Notes under the pieces: generated by a model | What the model was told of the DNA's origin: nothing | Databases searched by the model: none | Seen by the model: only the letters and a program-made list of their open reading frames with translations | Program-made: the position numbers and the translations under genes | Part shown: piece by piece, positions 6,338 to 13,152 of the stretch | Position numbering within the stretch: the stretch's first letter is position 1 | Layout: each line of letters begins with the position of its first letter | NCBI GenBank assembly: GCA_049966915.1 | Contig: JBMFTS010000010.1 | Coordinates: forward strand, 1-16,122 | Direction: 5' to 3' | DNA from: JAGDXZ01 sp049966915 | GTDB lineage: Archaea > Micrarchaeota > Micrarchaeia > Micrarchaeales > CABMGC01 | DNA: 16,122 nucleotides

Positions 6338-8530
6338 ATGGTCAGAAAAGAATTCGTTGCAGAGGAAGTAGTAAGGATAATGCAGGACATAACAAGAGTC
6401 AGGAACGTAGCGATAATTGCGCACGTGCACCACGGCAAGACAACGCTTACAGATGCCCTGCTTGCGAAAGCAGGCATAATATCAAAAACTGTCGCTGGCG
6501 AAGTCCTTTACACCAACTACGACGAAATAGAAAAAGAGCGCAGGCTCACCATAAAATCGGCAAACATCTCGCTCGCTTTCGATTACAAAGGCAAAGACTA
6601 CATAATCAACCTGATAGACACGCCTGGCCACGTCGACTTCAGCGGCCACGTAACCAGATCTATGCGCGCGGTTGACGGCGTTGTGCTGGTCGTGGACCCT
6701 GTGGAAGGCATCATGCCGCAAACCGAAACTGTGCTGAGGCAGGCATTCAAGGAAAAGGCAAAGCCCGTGCTGTTCGTCAACAAAGTAGACAGGCTTCTTA
6801 CAGAGCTGAAGCTAACGCCCGAGCAGACTTTCGACAGGCTGCTTGCCCTGATAAACGACATAAACAAGCTCATGGCAAGATACGGCGGCGAAGAAGTGGC
6901 CGAAAAATGGAAGATAAGCGTAAACGCAGGAAACGTTGCCTTCGGCTCCGCGTACGAGCGCTGGGCAATATCGATAAGAATCATGGAAAAGTACAAGGTA
7001 ACTTTTAAGGACATATTTGAACTCACTGCGAAAGGGGACATGGAAAAGCTCAGGGAAATCGCGCCCATAGACGAGGCTGTGCTCAACATGATAGTGGAGC
7101 ATTTGCCGAACCCGAAGGAGGCGCAGCCTTACCGCCTGCCGAACATCTGGCATGGCGACCTCAACAGCGAAGAAGGAAAGGCAATGATGAATGTTGACGC
7201 CAACGAAGGTCTCAACATAGTCGTATTCAACATAACATACGACCAGCACGCCGGCGAAGTTGCCGTAGGCAGGGTATTTTCCGGCGTGGCGCGCAAGGGC
7301 GTCGAAGTGAGCATAAGCGGCCTTGCCGACAGGCAGAAGATCCAGCAAGTTGCGCTCTACATGGGTCCAGACCGAGTGCCCGTAGACGCAATACCCGCTG
7401 GCAACATAGTTGCGCTAATAGGCCTCAAGGACGTTTCAGTAGGCGACACAGTAAGCGAAAAGGGCATACAGCCGTTCGAGGAAATAAGGCATTACTCTCC
7501 GCCGGTAGTGGCAAAGGCGATAGAGGCTAAAGAGACAAAGGACACAGTCAGGCTCATAGAGGCACTAAGAGAGCTTTCCAAGGAAGACCCTACGTTCAAA
7601 GCTGAAATAAACCAGGAAACAGGAGAGCACATAATACGCGGGCTAGGAGAGCTGCACCTGGAAGTGATAGAGACAAAACTTAAAAATGAGTACAAAATAC
7701 CGATAACAACAAGCGATCCCATAGTTGTTTACCGCGAGACCATAGAGGGCAAAGTAGAGGACATAGAAGGCAAGGCGCCCAACAGGCACTCCAGGTTTTA
7801 CATAAACGTGGAACCGCTCGAACCTGGAGTGGTGGAACTTGCTGAACAGGGAGCCATAAGCGAGGGCAAGCCCAAAGGAAAAGAAATTGTTGAGAAACTG
7901 GTAGGCGCAGGAATGCCCAGAGAGCAGGCGAGAAATATTGCCGACATTAAGAACGCGAGCGTGCTTGTCGACGCGACGCACGGCGTTCAGTACATGAACG
8001 AGGTAATGGAGCTGCTTATAGACGGCTTTGAAGAAGCCATGGACGACGGACCGTTGGCACGCGAGAAATGCACAGGCATAAAAGTGGTAATTACCGATGC
8101 CACGATACACGAAGATCCAGTGCACAGGGGCCCTGCACAGATAATACCTGCAATAAGAAGGCCCATAAACGCTGGCATGCTCCTGGCGCATGATATATTG
8201 CTTGAGCCAAAGCAGATATTCACGATAAGCGTGCCGCAAGAATACATAACAGACGTGATAAACATGCTCCAGAGCAGAAGGGGCCACGTGCAGGAGATAA
8301 AGCAGGAGGGCGAAGAGGCCACAATCTCCGCGAAGATGCCGGTTGCAGAGGTAATAAAAGGCTTTTCGAATGAGCTAAGGAGCATAACAAGCGGAAGGGC
8401 GATATGGTATGCCGAATACGCGGGCTACGAACGCCTGCCAAAGGAGCTGCAGGACAGGGTAGTCAGCGAAATAAGAAAAAGGAAGGGCATACCAGAACAA
8501 CCGCCAAAGCCCGAGGACTTTCTAGATTAG
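6338..8530 (+). CDS. fusA: Translation elongation factor EF-2 with an altered P-loop
   Basis: This 730-aa GTPase drives ribosomal translocation. G1 is AHVHHGKTT (residues 28-36); His31 replaces the near-invariant Asp of AHxDHGKT. Switch I reads ERRLTI (Thr71) instead of ERGITI. G3 DTPGHVDF (94-101) keeps His98, but the usual acidic residue three positions later is His104. G4 is NKVD (148-151) and G5 is SA at 204-205. The domain IV tip EDPVHRGPAQ keeps the diphthamide histidine, His596. The tail ending PEDFLD is typical of archaea. Both His changes equal GAC-to-CAC relative to Asp. GG at 6329-6330 is 7 nt before the ATG. It ends the operon; EF-1A and S10 genes, often next, are absent. Confidence 0.95.
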   Translation: MVRKEFVAEEVVRIMQDITRVRNVAIIAHVHHGKTTLTDALLAKAGIISKTVAGEVLYTNYDEIEKERRLTIKSANISLAFDYKGKDYIINLIDTPGHVDFSGHVTRSMRAVDGVVLVVDPVEGIMPQTETVLRQAFKEKAKPVLFVNKVDRLLTELKLTPEQTFDRLLALINDINKLMARYGGEEVAEKWKISVNAGNVAFGSAYERWAISIRIMEKYKVTFKDIFELTAKGDMEKLREIAPIDEAVLNMIVEHLPNPKEAQPYRLPNIWHGDLNSEEGKAMMNVDANEGLNIVVFNITYDQHAGEVAVGRVFSGVARKGVEVSISGLADRQKIQQVALYMGPDRVPVDAIPAGNIVALIGLKDVSVGDTVSEKGIQPFEEIRHYSPPVVAKAIEAKETKDTVRLIEALRELSKEDPTFKAEINQETGEHIIRGLGELHLEVIETKLKNEYKIPITTSDPIVVYRETIEGKVEDIEGKAPNRHSRFYINVEPLEPGVVELAEQGAISEGKPKGKEIVEKLVGAGMPREQARNIADIKNASVLVDATHGVQYMNEVMELLIDGFEEAMDDGPLAREKCTGIKVVITDATIHEDPVHRGPAQIIPAIRRPINAGMLLAHDILLEPKQIFTISVPQEYITDVINMLQSRRGHVQEIKQEGEEATISAKMPVAEVIKGFSNELRSITSGRAIWYAEYAGYERLPKELQDRVVSEIRKRKGIPEQPPKPEDFLD

Positions 8531-8557
8531 CGATTGAGCAAGAACTAACAAAAAGCA

Positions 8558-8566
8558 ATAATAAAT
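8558..8566 (+). promoter_or_regulatory. TATA box of the Lrp-like regulator gene
   Basis: ATAATAAAT is centred about 27 nt before 8589, where GGCGAC (8587-8592) stands 3 nt before the ATG. The predicted leader is only about 6 nt. The regulator therefore probably has its own promoter rather than relying on EF-2 read-through. Confidence 0.5.
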
Positions 8567-8595
8567 TTGCCATGCATTTTTAGTAAGGCGACCGC

Positions 8596-9774
8596 ATGGC
8601 GCAGACCGATGAGGTAGACGCAGAAAAGGAAAACGAACTGCTCAAGATTTTAAGCATAGATTCCAGGCAGAGCCTGCAAGACCTATCCAACGCGCTTCAC
8701 ATCAGCAAGACAGCAACATACAATCTTCTTTCAGAAGCTACACGCAAGTACGGCTTGCACTTCTATCCTGAAATAAGCCTCGAAAACCTCTGGCACATGG
8801 AATTCGCGAGGCAGGCAAGGGCGCAGACAAAAAGGGGCATAATAGGCGAAGCTACAGAAATAATGGCGAGCGTGGGCTTCAACGAGTATGCGCTGCAGAT
8901 AAAGTTCGAAGGCAAGAAGCCCGACGACAGCGAAATGGCTGCGGCGCTTGGCAAAAGCGGCATCGTGCAATTTGCGGCAACAACAAGGGGCAAGCAGGAT
9001 GTATGGGCTTATTTGGTGGCAAGGACTTATGACGAAATAAGGTATTTTCTTGAAAAGCTCAACAAAAACCTGGACAGCTACAGCATGACCGAGACCGTAA
9101 GCAACATCTGGACAAAGCTCGGCTTTTTCCCGCTTAGCGCGCAGCTTGTCCAGAACTTCAATCTTTTCGATTCATACCGCAACCTTGTGCTCGGCCTTAT
9201 GGAAAACGGAAGGGCTACCTTTTCAGACATAGGCAGCAAATACAACCAGGGCTCTACGCAAATGCTTTATGCGTATGAAAGACTCGCAAGAACTGGCGTG
9301 CTAAGGCACATGACATATTTCGAAACATCGCCGCTGCGCAAAGTTGCTGAAATAGCACAGATAAGAATTAACAATGCAGAGAGTTTTGAAAAAAGCAAGG
9401 AGCAGTGGTACAAAGACATGGTTGAACAGAGCGAGAAAGGCGAATGCGCGTACACTTACATAGCAGACACGCTCAGCCCGTTGGGCAGCATAGCGATAAT
9501 AAGCGCAAGCGACAACGCAGCGCTGGAGCGCGAGATGAAAAAGCTCAGAGCAATGCGCGGCGCAAGCGCAGAATTCTCTGCCGTTGCGAAGGAGCTTATA
9601 GGCAGGATCGCGGTAAGGAACTACGACATGCGATACAGCGAAATGTACGAGTATTTGGCAAGCAGGAACAAGGTAAAGAAAATAGCACCGAGGGCCGGCA
9701 TGCCGCTTGAACCGCGGGAGCTAGGCGCAGAAGACATGGTTGGCGCAGAACAACAAGAAGCAAACGAATATTGA
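8596..9774 (+). CDS. Double-length Lrp/AsnC-like transcription regulator (HTH-RAM-HTH-RAM)
   Basis: This 392-aa soluble protein is probably a DNA-binding regulator. A first winged helix-turn-helix lies at about 12-55 (LLKILSIDSRQSLQDLSNAL, then HISKTATYNLLSEA) and is followed by an Lrp-type ligand/oligomer domain at about 65-165. The plan repeats: a second helix-turn-helix at about 188-238 (LVLGLMENGRATFSDIGSKY, then a recognition-like helix) and a second alpha/beta domain at about 245-345. Ordinary Lrp proteins are about 150 aa with a single unit, so this looks like an internal duplication or fusion. The tail 360-392 is acidic. GG at 8587-8588 is 7 nt before the ATG. It converges on dnaG with an 8-nt gap. 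The domain reading is by eye; target and ligand are unknown. Confidence 0.65.
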   Translation: MAQTDEVDAEKENELLKILSIDSRQSLQDLSNALHISKTATYNLLSEATRKYGLHFYPEISLENLWHMEFARQARAQTKRGIIGEATEIMASVGFNEYALQIKFEGKKPDDSEMAAALGKSGIVQFAATTRGKQDVWAYLVARTYDEIRYFLEKLNKNLDSYSMTETVSNIWTKLGFFPLSAQLVQNFNLFDSYRNLVLGLMENGRATFSDIGSKYNQGSTQMLYAYERLARTGVLRHMTYFETSPLRKVAEIAQIRINNAESFEKSKEQWYKDMVEQSEKGECAYTYIADTLSPLGSIAIISASDNAALEREMKKLRAMRGASAEFSAVAKELIGRIAVRNYDMRYSEMYEYLASRNKVKKIAPRAGMPLEPRELGAEDMVGAEQQEANEY

Positions 9775-9782
9775 AACAGCAT

Positions 9783-11150
9783 TCAGCTAAGCTTGCCCTG
9801 CTCCTTGGTGTATATTATCATTTCGCTTGGCAGCTTTGGCATCGGGTTGGACCTTATGCCATATATCGCTTTTACGCCTTTTTGCAGCGCAAGCTCGACA
9901 AGCCTTTGCGTCACTACGCCATCGAGCACGACGCCGTACACGCCGCGGCTGTTTTGAAGCTCGTTTATAAGCTCGCGAATAGGAACTTCTTTTATGATGC
10001 TGCCGTCAGAGGCATAAAGCCTGCTCCTTAGCGTGCCAGCCAGTTCTGCGAGGCCGCTTGAAAACTGGGCAAGAAGCACGCTTTCCAGCACGGGCCTTTC
10101 CTGCCTCTCGGCGCGTTCTTCCTGGCCTATTTCAGGCAACTGGTCGCGCCCCGCCGCGTCTTCTATTTCCTCTATGCCCATGTCATTCTCGTGAGGCGCT
10201 GGCGCAGCGTGCGGCGCTTCCACATGCGGTTTCTGCTCTACGCGAGGCTGCTGCGGGTGCTGCTGCACTTGGTTATGCTGCGGCTCTTCGTGGTATCTGC
10301 TGTTCTCTTTTGCTTTCATCATTGCGAAATACTGGTCCACTGGCACTTTCGACCTTAGCGATTTGATTATCTCCTTGCGCGTAAGCTCCTCGACCTCTTT
10401 GCCTTCTGGTGCCTTTGCCACATAGTCTATTTCCATGGCGTTTGAAAGCGCCCTTACTATGAGGTCGCCGCCCCTGTCTCCGTCGACAAATACAGTGACT
10501 TCTTTTTCGTTTGCCAGCCCTATAATGCTCTTTGGTATGTTCGCAGTGGCGCCGCCTACTGCCACGACGTTGGATATGTCGCTTTTCAGCAGGTTAAGCA
10601 CATCGGCCCTGCCTTCGACTATTATAACCTCTTTGCTTGAAGCCACATCGGGCCCTGCCGGCAGCCGCTCAGGTCCGTAAGTGGAAATCTCATCCACTTT
10701 CACCTCGCTTTCCACAAGCTCGGCAAGTTCCTTGCTGTCGGGCAATTCCGTTGCGAGAAGCTTCTTTAGCAAGTCCTTTGCCCTCTCGAGTATGCGCCTG
10801 CGCTTCTCCGAGCGCGTGTCTTCCACACGCTCAACTTGGAACTGGGCGTCGAACGGGCCCACGCGGTCCACAGACTCCACAGCTGCGCCAAGTATGCAAG
10901 TGTCGATTCTGTCGAGCGACGCGGGCAGGTAAAGCTTGCCGTAGGTTTTGTTGCCTGACTGCGAAACTTCTATTTCTATCCTGCCTATCTTGCCTCCCTT
11001 CTGCAGCTCCCTGAGGTCAAGCTCGTCCCCGAGAAGACCTTCTGTCTGGCCAAATACGGCGCCTATTATGTCAGGCTTGTCAACAAGACCGTCAATGCTG
11101 AAGTTAACTAAAACCATGTATTTTACTATGTCTAAGTAGGTTTTTGCCAT
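9783..11150 (-). CDS. dnaG: Archaeal DnaG primase-like TOPRIM protein
   Basis: This 455-aa archaeal DnaG starts MAKTYLDIVKYMVLVNFSIDG, the family opening. The N-terminal domain (1-165) is followed by a TOPRIM domain with VIIVEGRAD (Glu179) and FVDGDRGG (Asp223, Asp225) as metal ligands. Archaeal DnaG has weak primase activity and is better known as an exosome-associated protein. Residues 284-350 are a low-complexity linker rich in Gln, Pro, His and Glu (His287, 292, 298, 309, 314, 320). A conserved C-terminal domain (about 352-455) follows. The Shine-Dalgarno GGTGAT lies 4 nt before the ATG. The upstream small TOPRIM gene stops 9 nt before the ATG, so the two form an operon. Confidence 0.93.
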   Translation of the reverse strand: MAKTYLDIVKYMVLVNFSIDGLVDKPDIIGAVFGQTEGLLGDELDLRELQKGGKIGRIEIEVSQSGNKTYGKLYLPASLDRIDTCILGAAVESVDRVGPFDAQFQVERVEDTRSEKRRRILERAKDLLKKLLATELPDSKELAELVESEVKVDEISTYGPERLPAGPDVASSKEVIIVEGRADVLNLLKSDISNVVAVGGATANIPKSIIGLANEKEVTVFVDGDRGGDLIVRALSNAMEIDYVAKAPEGKEVEELTRKEIIKSLRSKVPVDQYFAMMKAKENSRYHEEPQHNQVQQHPQQPRVEQKPHVEAPHAAPAPHENDMGIEEIEDAAGRDQLPEIGQEERAERQERPVLESVLLAQFSSGLAELAGTLRSRLYASDGSIIKEVPIRELINELQNSRGVYGVVLDGVVTQRLVELALQKGVKAIYGIRSNPMPKLPSEMIIYTKEQGKLS

Positions 11151-11154
11151 CTAT

Positions 11155-11160
11155 ATCACC
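11155..11160 (-). promoter_or_regulatory. Shine-Dalgarno site of dnaG
   Basis: GGTGAT on the minus strand is a perfect complement of the archaeal 16S tail AUCACC. It shares its first base with the stop codon of the upstream TOPRIM gene. The GG is 8 nt from the ATG, one more than the spacing seen at most starts here. Confidence 0.6.
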
Positions 11161-11546
11161 TATTTTTTCATTAGCAGTTCAGCCGCAGGAGCCCTTATCT
11201 GCTCAACGCTTTTCACGCCGAGAAGCCTGAGCATGCGCAAGCCCAGCATAACGTCCACTGTCGCGTTTGCCTGCTGCGAAACAGCATCTATTGCGCTAAG
11301 CATCTTTGCCAGCTTGTCCGCGCCGCCCTTGTCGTCATCCATCAGCAGGAAAAGCTTTGTGCCGCTGACTGCTGCTTCTCCGACAAGCCTGCCTGCGTTT
11401 CTCACAGCGTAGTCGTAAGTACACGAGCAGACGCCCAGGCTCGAAAGCGCCAGCACGTCGTGCCGGCCTTCTACCACTACCACGCCGCCCTTGAGTTCTG
11501 CGAACATGGTTTCGAGTTCCTTGGCGCGCTTAGCTGTTTTCTGCAA
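11160..11546 (-). CDS. Small stand-alone TOPRIM domain protein
   Basis: This is a 128-aa protein if started at TTG 11546. VVVVEGRHD (Glu26) and LLMDDDKGG (Asp70, Asp72) are the metal-binding TOPRIM motifs also found in DnaG, topoisomerases and RNase M5. The rest is short and helical, like the archaeal single-domain TOPRIM families of unknown function. The start is uncertain: TTG 11546 follows GTGAT by 4 nt; GTG 11555, TTG 11603 and ATG 11507 are alternatives. The frame is open up to 11753, but that part overlaps hjc and the divergent promoter and looks non-coding. It is the first gene of the pair with dnaG. A nucleic-acid processing role with DnaG is inferred from adjacency only. Confidence 0.75.
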   Translation of the reverse strand: MQKTAKRAKELETMFAELKGGVVVVEGRHDVLALSSLGVCSCTYDYAVRNAGRLVGEAAVSGTKLFLLMDDDKGGADKLAKMLSAIDAVSQQANATVDVMLGLRMLRLLGVKSVEQIRAPAAELLMKK

Positions 11547-11652
11547 CGCAATCACAATGCCGCAGCTAGACCTGCCTATGCGCTTGCCCGAAATGAAAAG
11601 CAATAAGCATAGTAAAGCCTTAGCTGAACCAATACATATTAATAAGGAAAAC

Positions 11653-11661
11653 GTTATATAG
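11653..11661. promoter_or_regulatory. Shared divergent TATA element (hjc rightward, TOPRIM-dnaG leftward)
   Basis: GTTATATAG contains GTTATATA on the plus strand (11653-11660) and CTATATAA on the minus strand (11654-11661). Rightward initiation would fall near 11684, at the GGTG before the hjc TTG; leftward near 11630. One element may serve both directions. Confidence 0.5.
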
Positions 11662-11683
11662 ATTGCGTACAGGCAAGGCATTG

Positions 11684-11687
11684 GGTG
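11684..11687 (+). promoter_or_regulatory. Shine-Dalgarno site fixing the TTG start of hjc
   Basis: GGTG ends 5 nt before TTG 11693, the same geometry as at rps12 (GGTG-N5-TTG). It coincides with the predicted transcription start, so the mRNA would begin almost at the Shine-Dalgarno site. Confidence 0.55.
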
Positions 11688-11692
11688 TTGCA

Positions 11693-12076
11693 TTGAGCAA
11701 CTATGCAAAGGGCGCGAGAACCGAGCGCGAACTTTTCGCGCTTTTGACTGCAAAAGGCTATTCGGTAATAAGGAGCGCGGGCTCTGGCGTAAACGCCATA
11801 AGCCCCGACCTCATAGCGATAAAAGACGGCAAGCTCGTTTCCATAGAATGCAAGGCGTGGAACAAAAGCAGCCTGTCGCTAGACAACGAGCAGTACGAAA
11901 AGCTAGTGGAGTGGCAATCTAATACTTCGTTTCCTACTTTTGTGGCGTGGCGCATGAACGGCAAGGGCTGGTTTTTCATAAAGCTCGAAGAATTTGAGAA
12001 GGGCGCAGCCGCTTATAATATAACAAAGAACAAGACCATGAGCATAGGCCGCACGCTCGAAAGCGCGCTGCAATAG
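11693..12076 (+). CDS. hjc: Archaeal Holliday junction resolvase Hjc
   Basis: This 127-aa nuclease cuts four-way DNA junctions during recombination and repair. The family order is clear: KGARTERELFALL with the catalytic Glu, GYSVIRSAGSG, SPDLIAIKDGK with the Asp, then IECKAW giving the ExK pair of the PD-(D/E)XK fold, and a late GKGWFFIKLEEFE strand-helix. Length matches archaeal Hjc. TTG 11693 is preferred because GGTG lies 5 nt before it and family members begin a few residues before KGxRxERE. In-frame TTG codons at 11681 and 11663 are less likely. It is transcribed away from the TOPRIM-dnaG pair, and its end converges on the next leftward gene with a 13-nt gap. Confidence 0.9.
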   Translation: MSNYAKGARTERELFALLTAKGYSVIRSAGSGVNAISPDLIAIKDGKLVSIECKAWNKSSLSLDNEQYEKLVEWQSNTSFPTFVAWRMNGKGWFFIKLEEFEKGAAAYNITKNKTMSIGRTLESALQ

Positions 12077-12089
12077 TATGCGCCAACGA

Positions 12090-12515
12090 TTACGCCATGC
12101 CAATGGTGCGGACAAGCTGCACTTCCTTTTCGCGCTTTTCCAGCCGCAAAGCGCTTACAAAATAATCCTGCATTACCACGAGCTCGGGGTCTCGTTTTGC
12201 CTGAAACAAAGGCACTGTGGAGTTTTCTTCTGGCACGAACACGCTGCCGGATTGCAAAAGGTCATATGGCCGTACTACTGCCTTTGCATAGCGCTTGTTT
12301 TCTGGAAAATGCACTATGTACACGCCGTTATTAAGCTCGGCATCAGCTGAAAACATCTCCGGAGCGATCTCTACGATTACGTGCCTTGAAGTTACCTTTG
12401 TAAATACAGGAGCGCCCGGGGGCGTATCTGCGGTTTCGACAGCACTGGGAAAATGCACGCGCACAATGCCTGACTCGTGGAATACGCCGAACTGTTTTAC
12501 TGCAAGAATTTCCAT
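12090..12515 (-). CDS. Unrecognised 141-aa soluble protein
   Basis: I do not recognise this protein. It has no signal peptide, membrane segment or cysteine. The first 100 residues alternate hydrophobic and polar residues as in a beta-rich fold (for example IVRVHFPSAVE, HVIVEIAPEMF, GVYIVHFPENK). A charged helical end follows (SALRLEKREKEVQLVRTI). Support that it is real: its own TATA-like boxes (12540-12547 and about 12558-12565), GG at 12523-12524 exactly 7 nt before the ATG, and no competing frame with protein character. The repeated VHFP segment (in RVHFPSAV and IVHFPENK) suggests two related beta units. It is convergent with hjc. Function unknown. Confidence 0.7.
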   Translation of the reverse strand: MEILAVKQFGVFHESGIVRVHFPSAVETADTPPGAPVFTKVTSRHVIVEIAPEMFSADAELNNGVYIVHFPENKRYAKAVVRPYDLLQSGSVFVPEENSTVPLFQAKRDPELVVMQDYFVSALRLEKREKEVQLVRTIGMA

Positions 12516-12539
12516 GCACGCGCCTGACTTGCGCCAATC

Positions 12540-12560
12540 TATTTATGCCCAGAAAGGCAT
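12540..12560 (-). promoter_or_regulatory. TATA box with adjacent inverted repeat, 141-aa gene
   Basis: The minus strand reads CATAAATA at 12540-12547. Overlapping and upstream of it, ATGCC (12545-12549) and GGCAT (12556-12560) form an inverted repeat with 6 nt between. A second similar box (CATAAATG, about 12558-12565) makes a direct repeat of the promoter. Initiation from the nearer box would be almost leaderless. Use as an operator is a guess. Confidence 0.4.
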
Positions 12561-12592
12561 TTATGCGTTTTCTACAACAAAGGCGCAAGCTT

Positions 12593-12610
12593 TGCCGTGC
12601 TGCTACGGCA
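12593..12610. other. Hairpin between two leftward genes
   Basis: TGCCGT (12593-12598) and ACGGCA (12605-12610) pair perfectly across a 6-nt loop, 15 nt after the stop of the 175-aa membrane gene on the minus strand. No T-run follows on that strand, so it is not a clear terminator. Confidence 0.25.
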
Positions 12611-12624
12611 GTCGTGCAATCAAG

Positions 12625-13152
12625 TCAGGACATGTCAACAGCTATGGGGCACCTTTGCATGTATTCTGCATTGCCGAAGACGTTAAGCCTGTAAGCGGTA
12701 ACAGTGCTGAAGTTTATGCTGCTGTAGTTAAGAAATATGCTCGGCTCAGAGTCTGCTATCTTGACGCAGTAGCTTGCGGGTTCGAACTCCAATTTCATGT
12801 TGGTGACGTTTGGCGAAAATATGCAAGTGCTGTTCGTGCTGTTTATGAAAAATACTGTGACGGCGCTGGCGTTTCTAAAGTGTATGAGCTCGCGCAGCAT
12901 GCCGACACAGCCGGCTTCGGAAACGAACTCAGAATCGTTGGCGTATGTTGCTACTATCGCAGCGCTCCTGGCGCTGTAGAAATTGCTTTTGAACGTAGGG
13001 AATGGCACTCCTGGCGTGCGCAGCAAGAGCGCAATTGCAAAAAATACCACAAGGGCGGGCACCACAATTGCCAATGCTACCGCTACTGAATTGCGCGACA
13101 TGCGCGCGCTGCCTTTTTTATCAGTGGTCTTTTCCTTAGTCATAAAAACCAT
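12625..13152 (-). CDS. Single-pass membrane protein with an extracytoplasmic four-Cys domain
   Basis: This 175-aa protein of unknown family has a charged cytoplasmic N-terminus (1-21), one membrane segment (about 23-44), then an outside domain carrying about seven N-x-S/T sequons and four cysteines (82, 110, 129, 168). The domain opens with VPFPTFKS (P50 F51, F54, S56). The same plan (membrane segment, PFxxFxS, four cysteines in the same order, end about seven residues after the last Cys) forms the C-terminus of the protein encoded immediately upstream, so the two look paralogous in this part. The ATG overlaps the upstream stop by one base (TGATG), implying translational coupling. An in-frame ATG at 13143 is an alternative start. 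The function is unknown; disulfide bonding is likely but inferred. Confidence 0.75.
   Translation of the reverse strand: MVFMTKEKTTDKKGSARMSRNSVAVALAIVVPALVVFFAIALLLRTPGVPFPTFKSNFYSARSAAIVATYANDSEFVSEAGCVGMLRELIHFRNASAVTVFFINSTNSTCIFSPNVTNMKLEFEPASYCVKIADSEPSIFLNYSSINFSTVTAYRLNVFGNAEYMQRCPIAVDMS

Noticed and set aside
11547..11753. N-terminal extension of the small TOPRIM protein
   Set aside because: It overlaps hjc and the divergent promoter, is hydrophobic and cysteine-containing without family likeness, and TOPRIM proteins of this size start shortly before the Glu motif.
12295..13089. A 264-codon open frame on the plus strand, rich in Cys, Tyr and Arg
   Set aside because: It lies antisense to two leftward genes with good membrane or start signals, has no promoter or GG-N7 site, and its composition is typical of a reverse-complement shadow.
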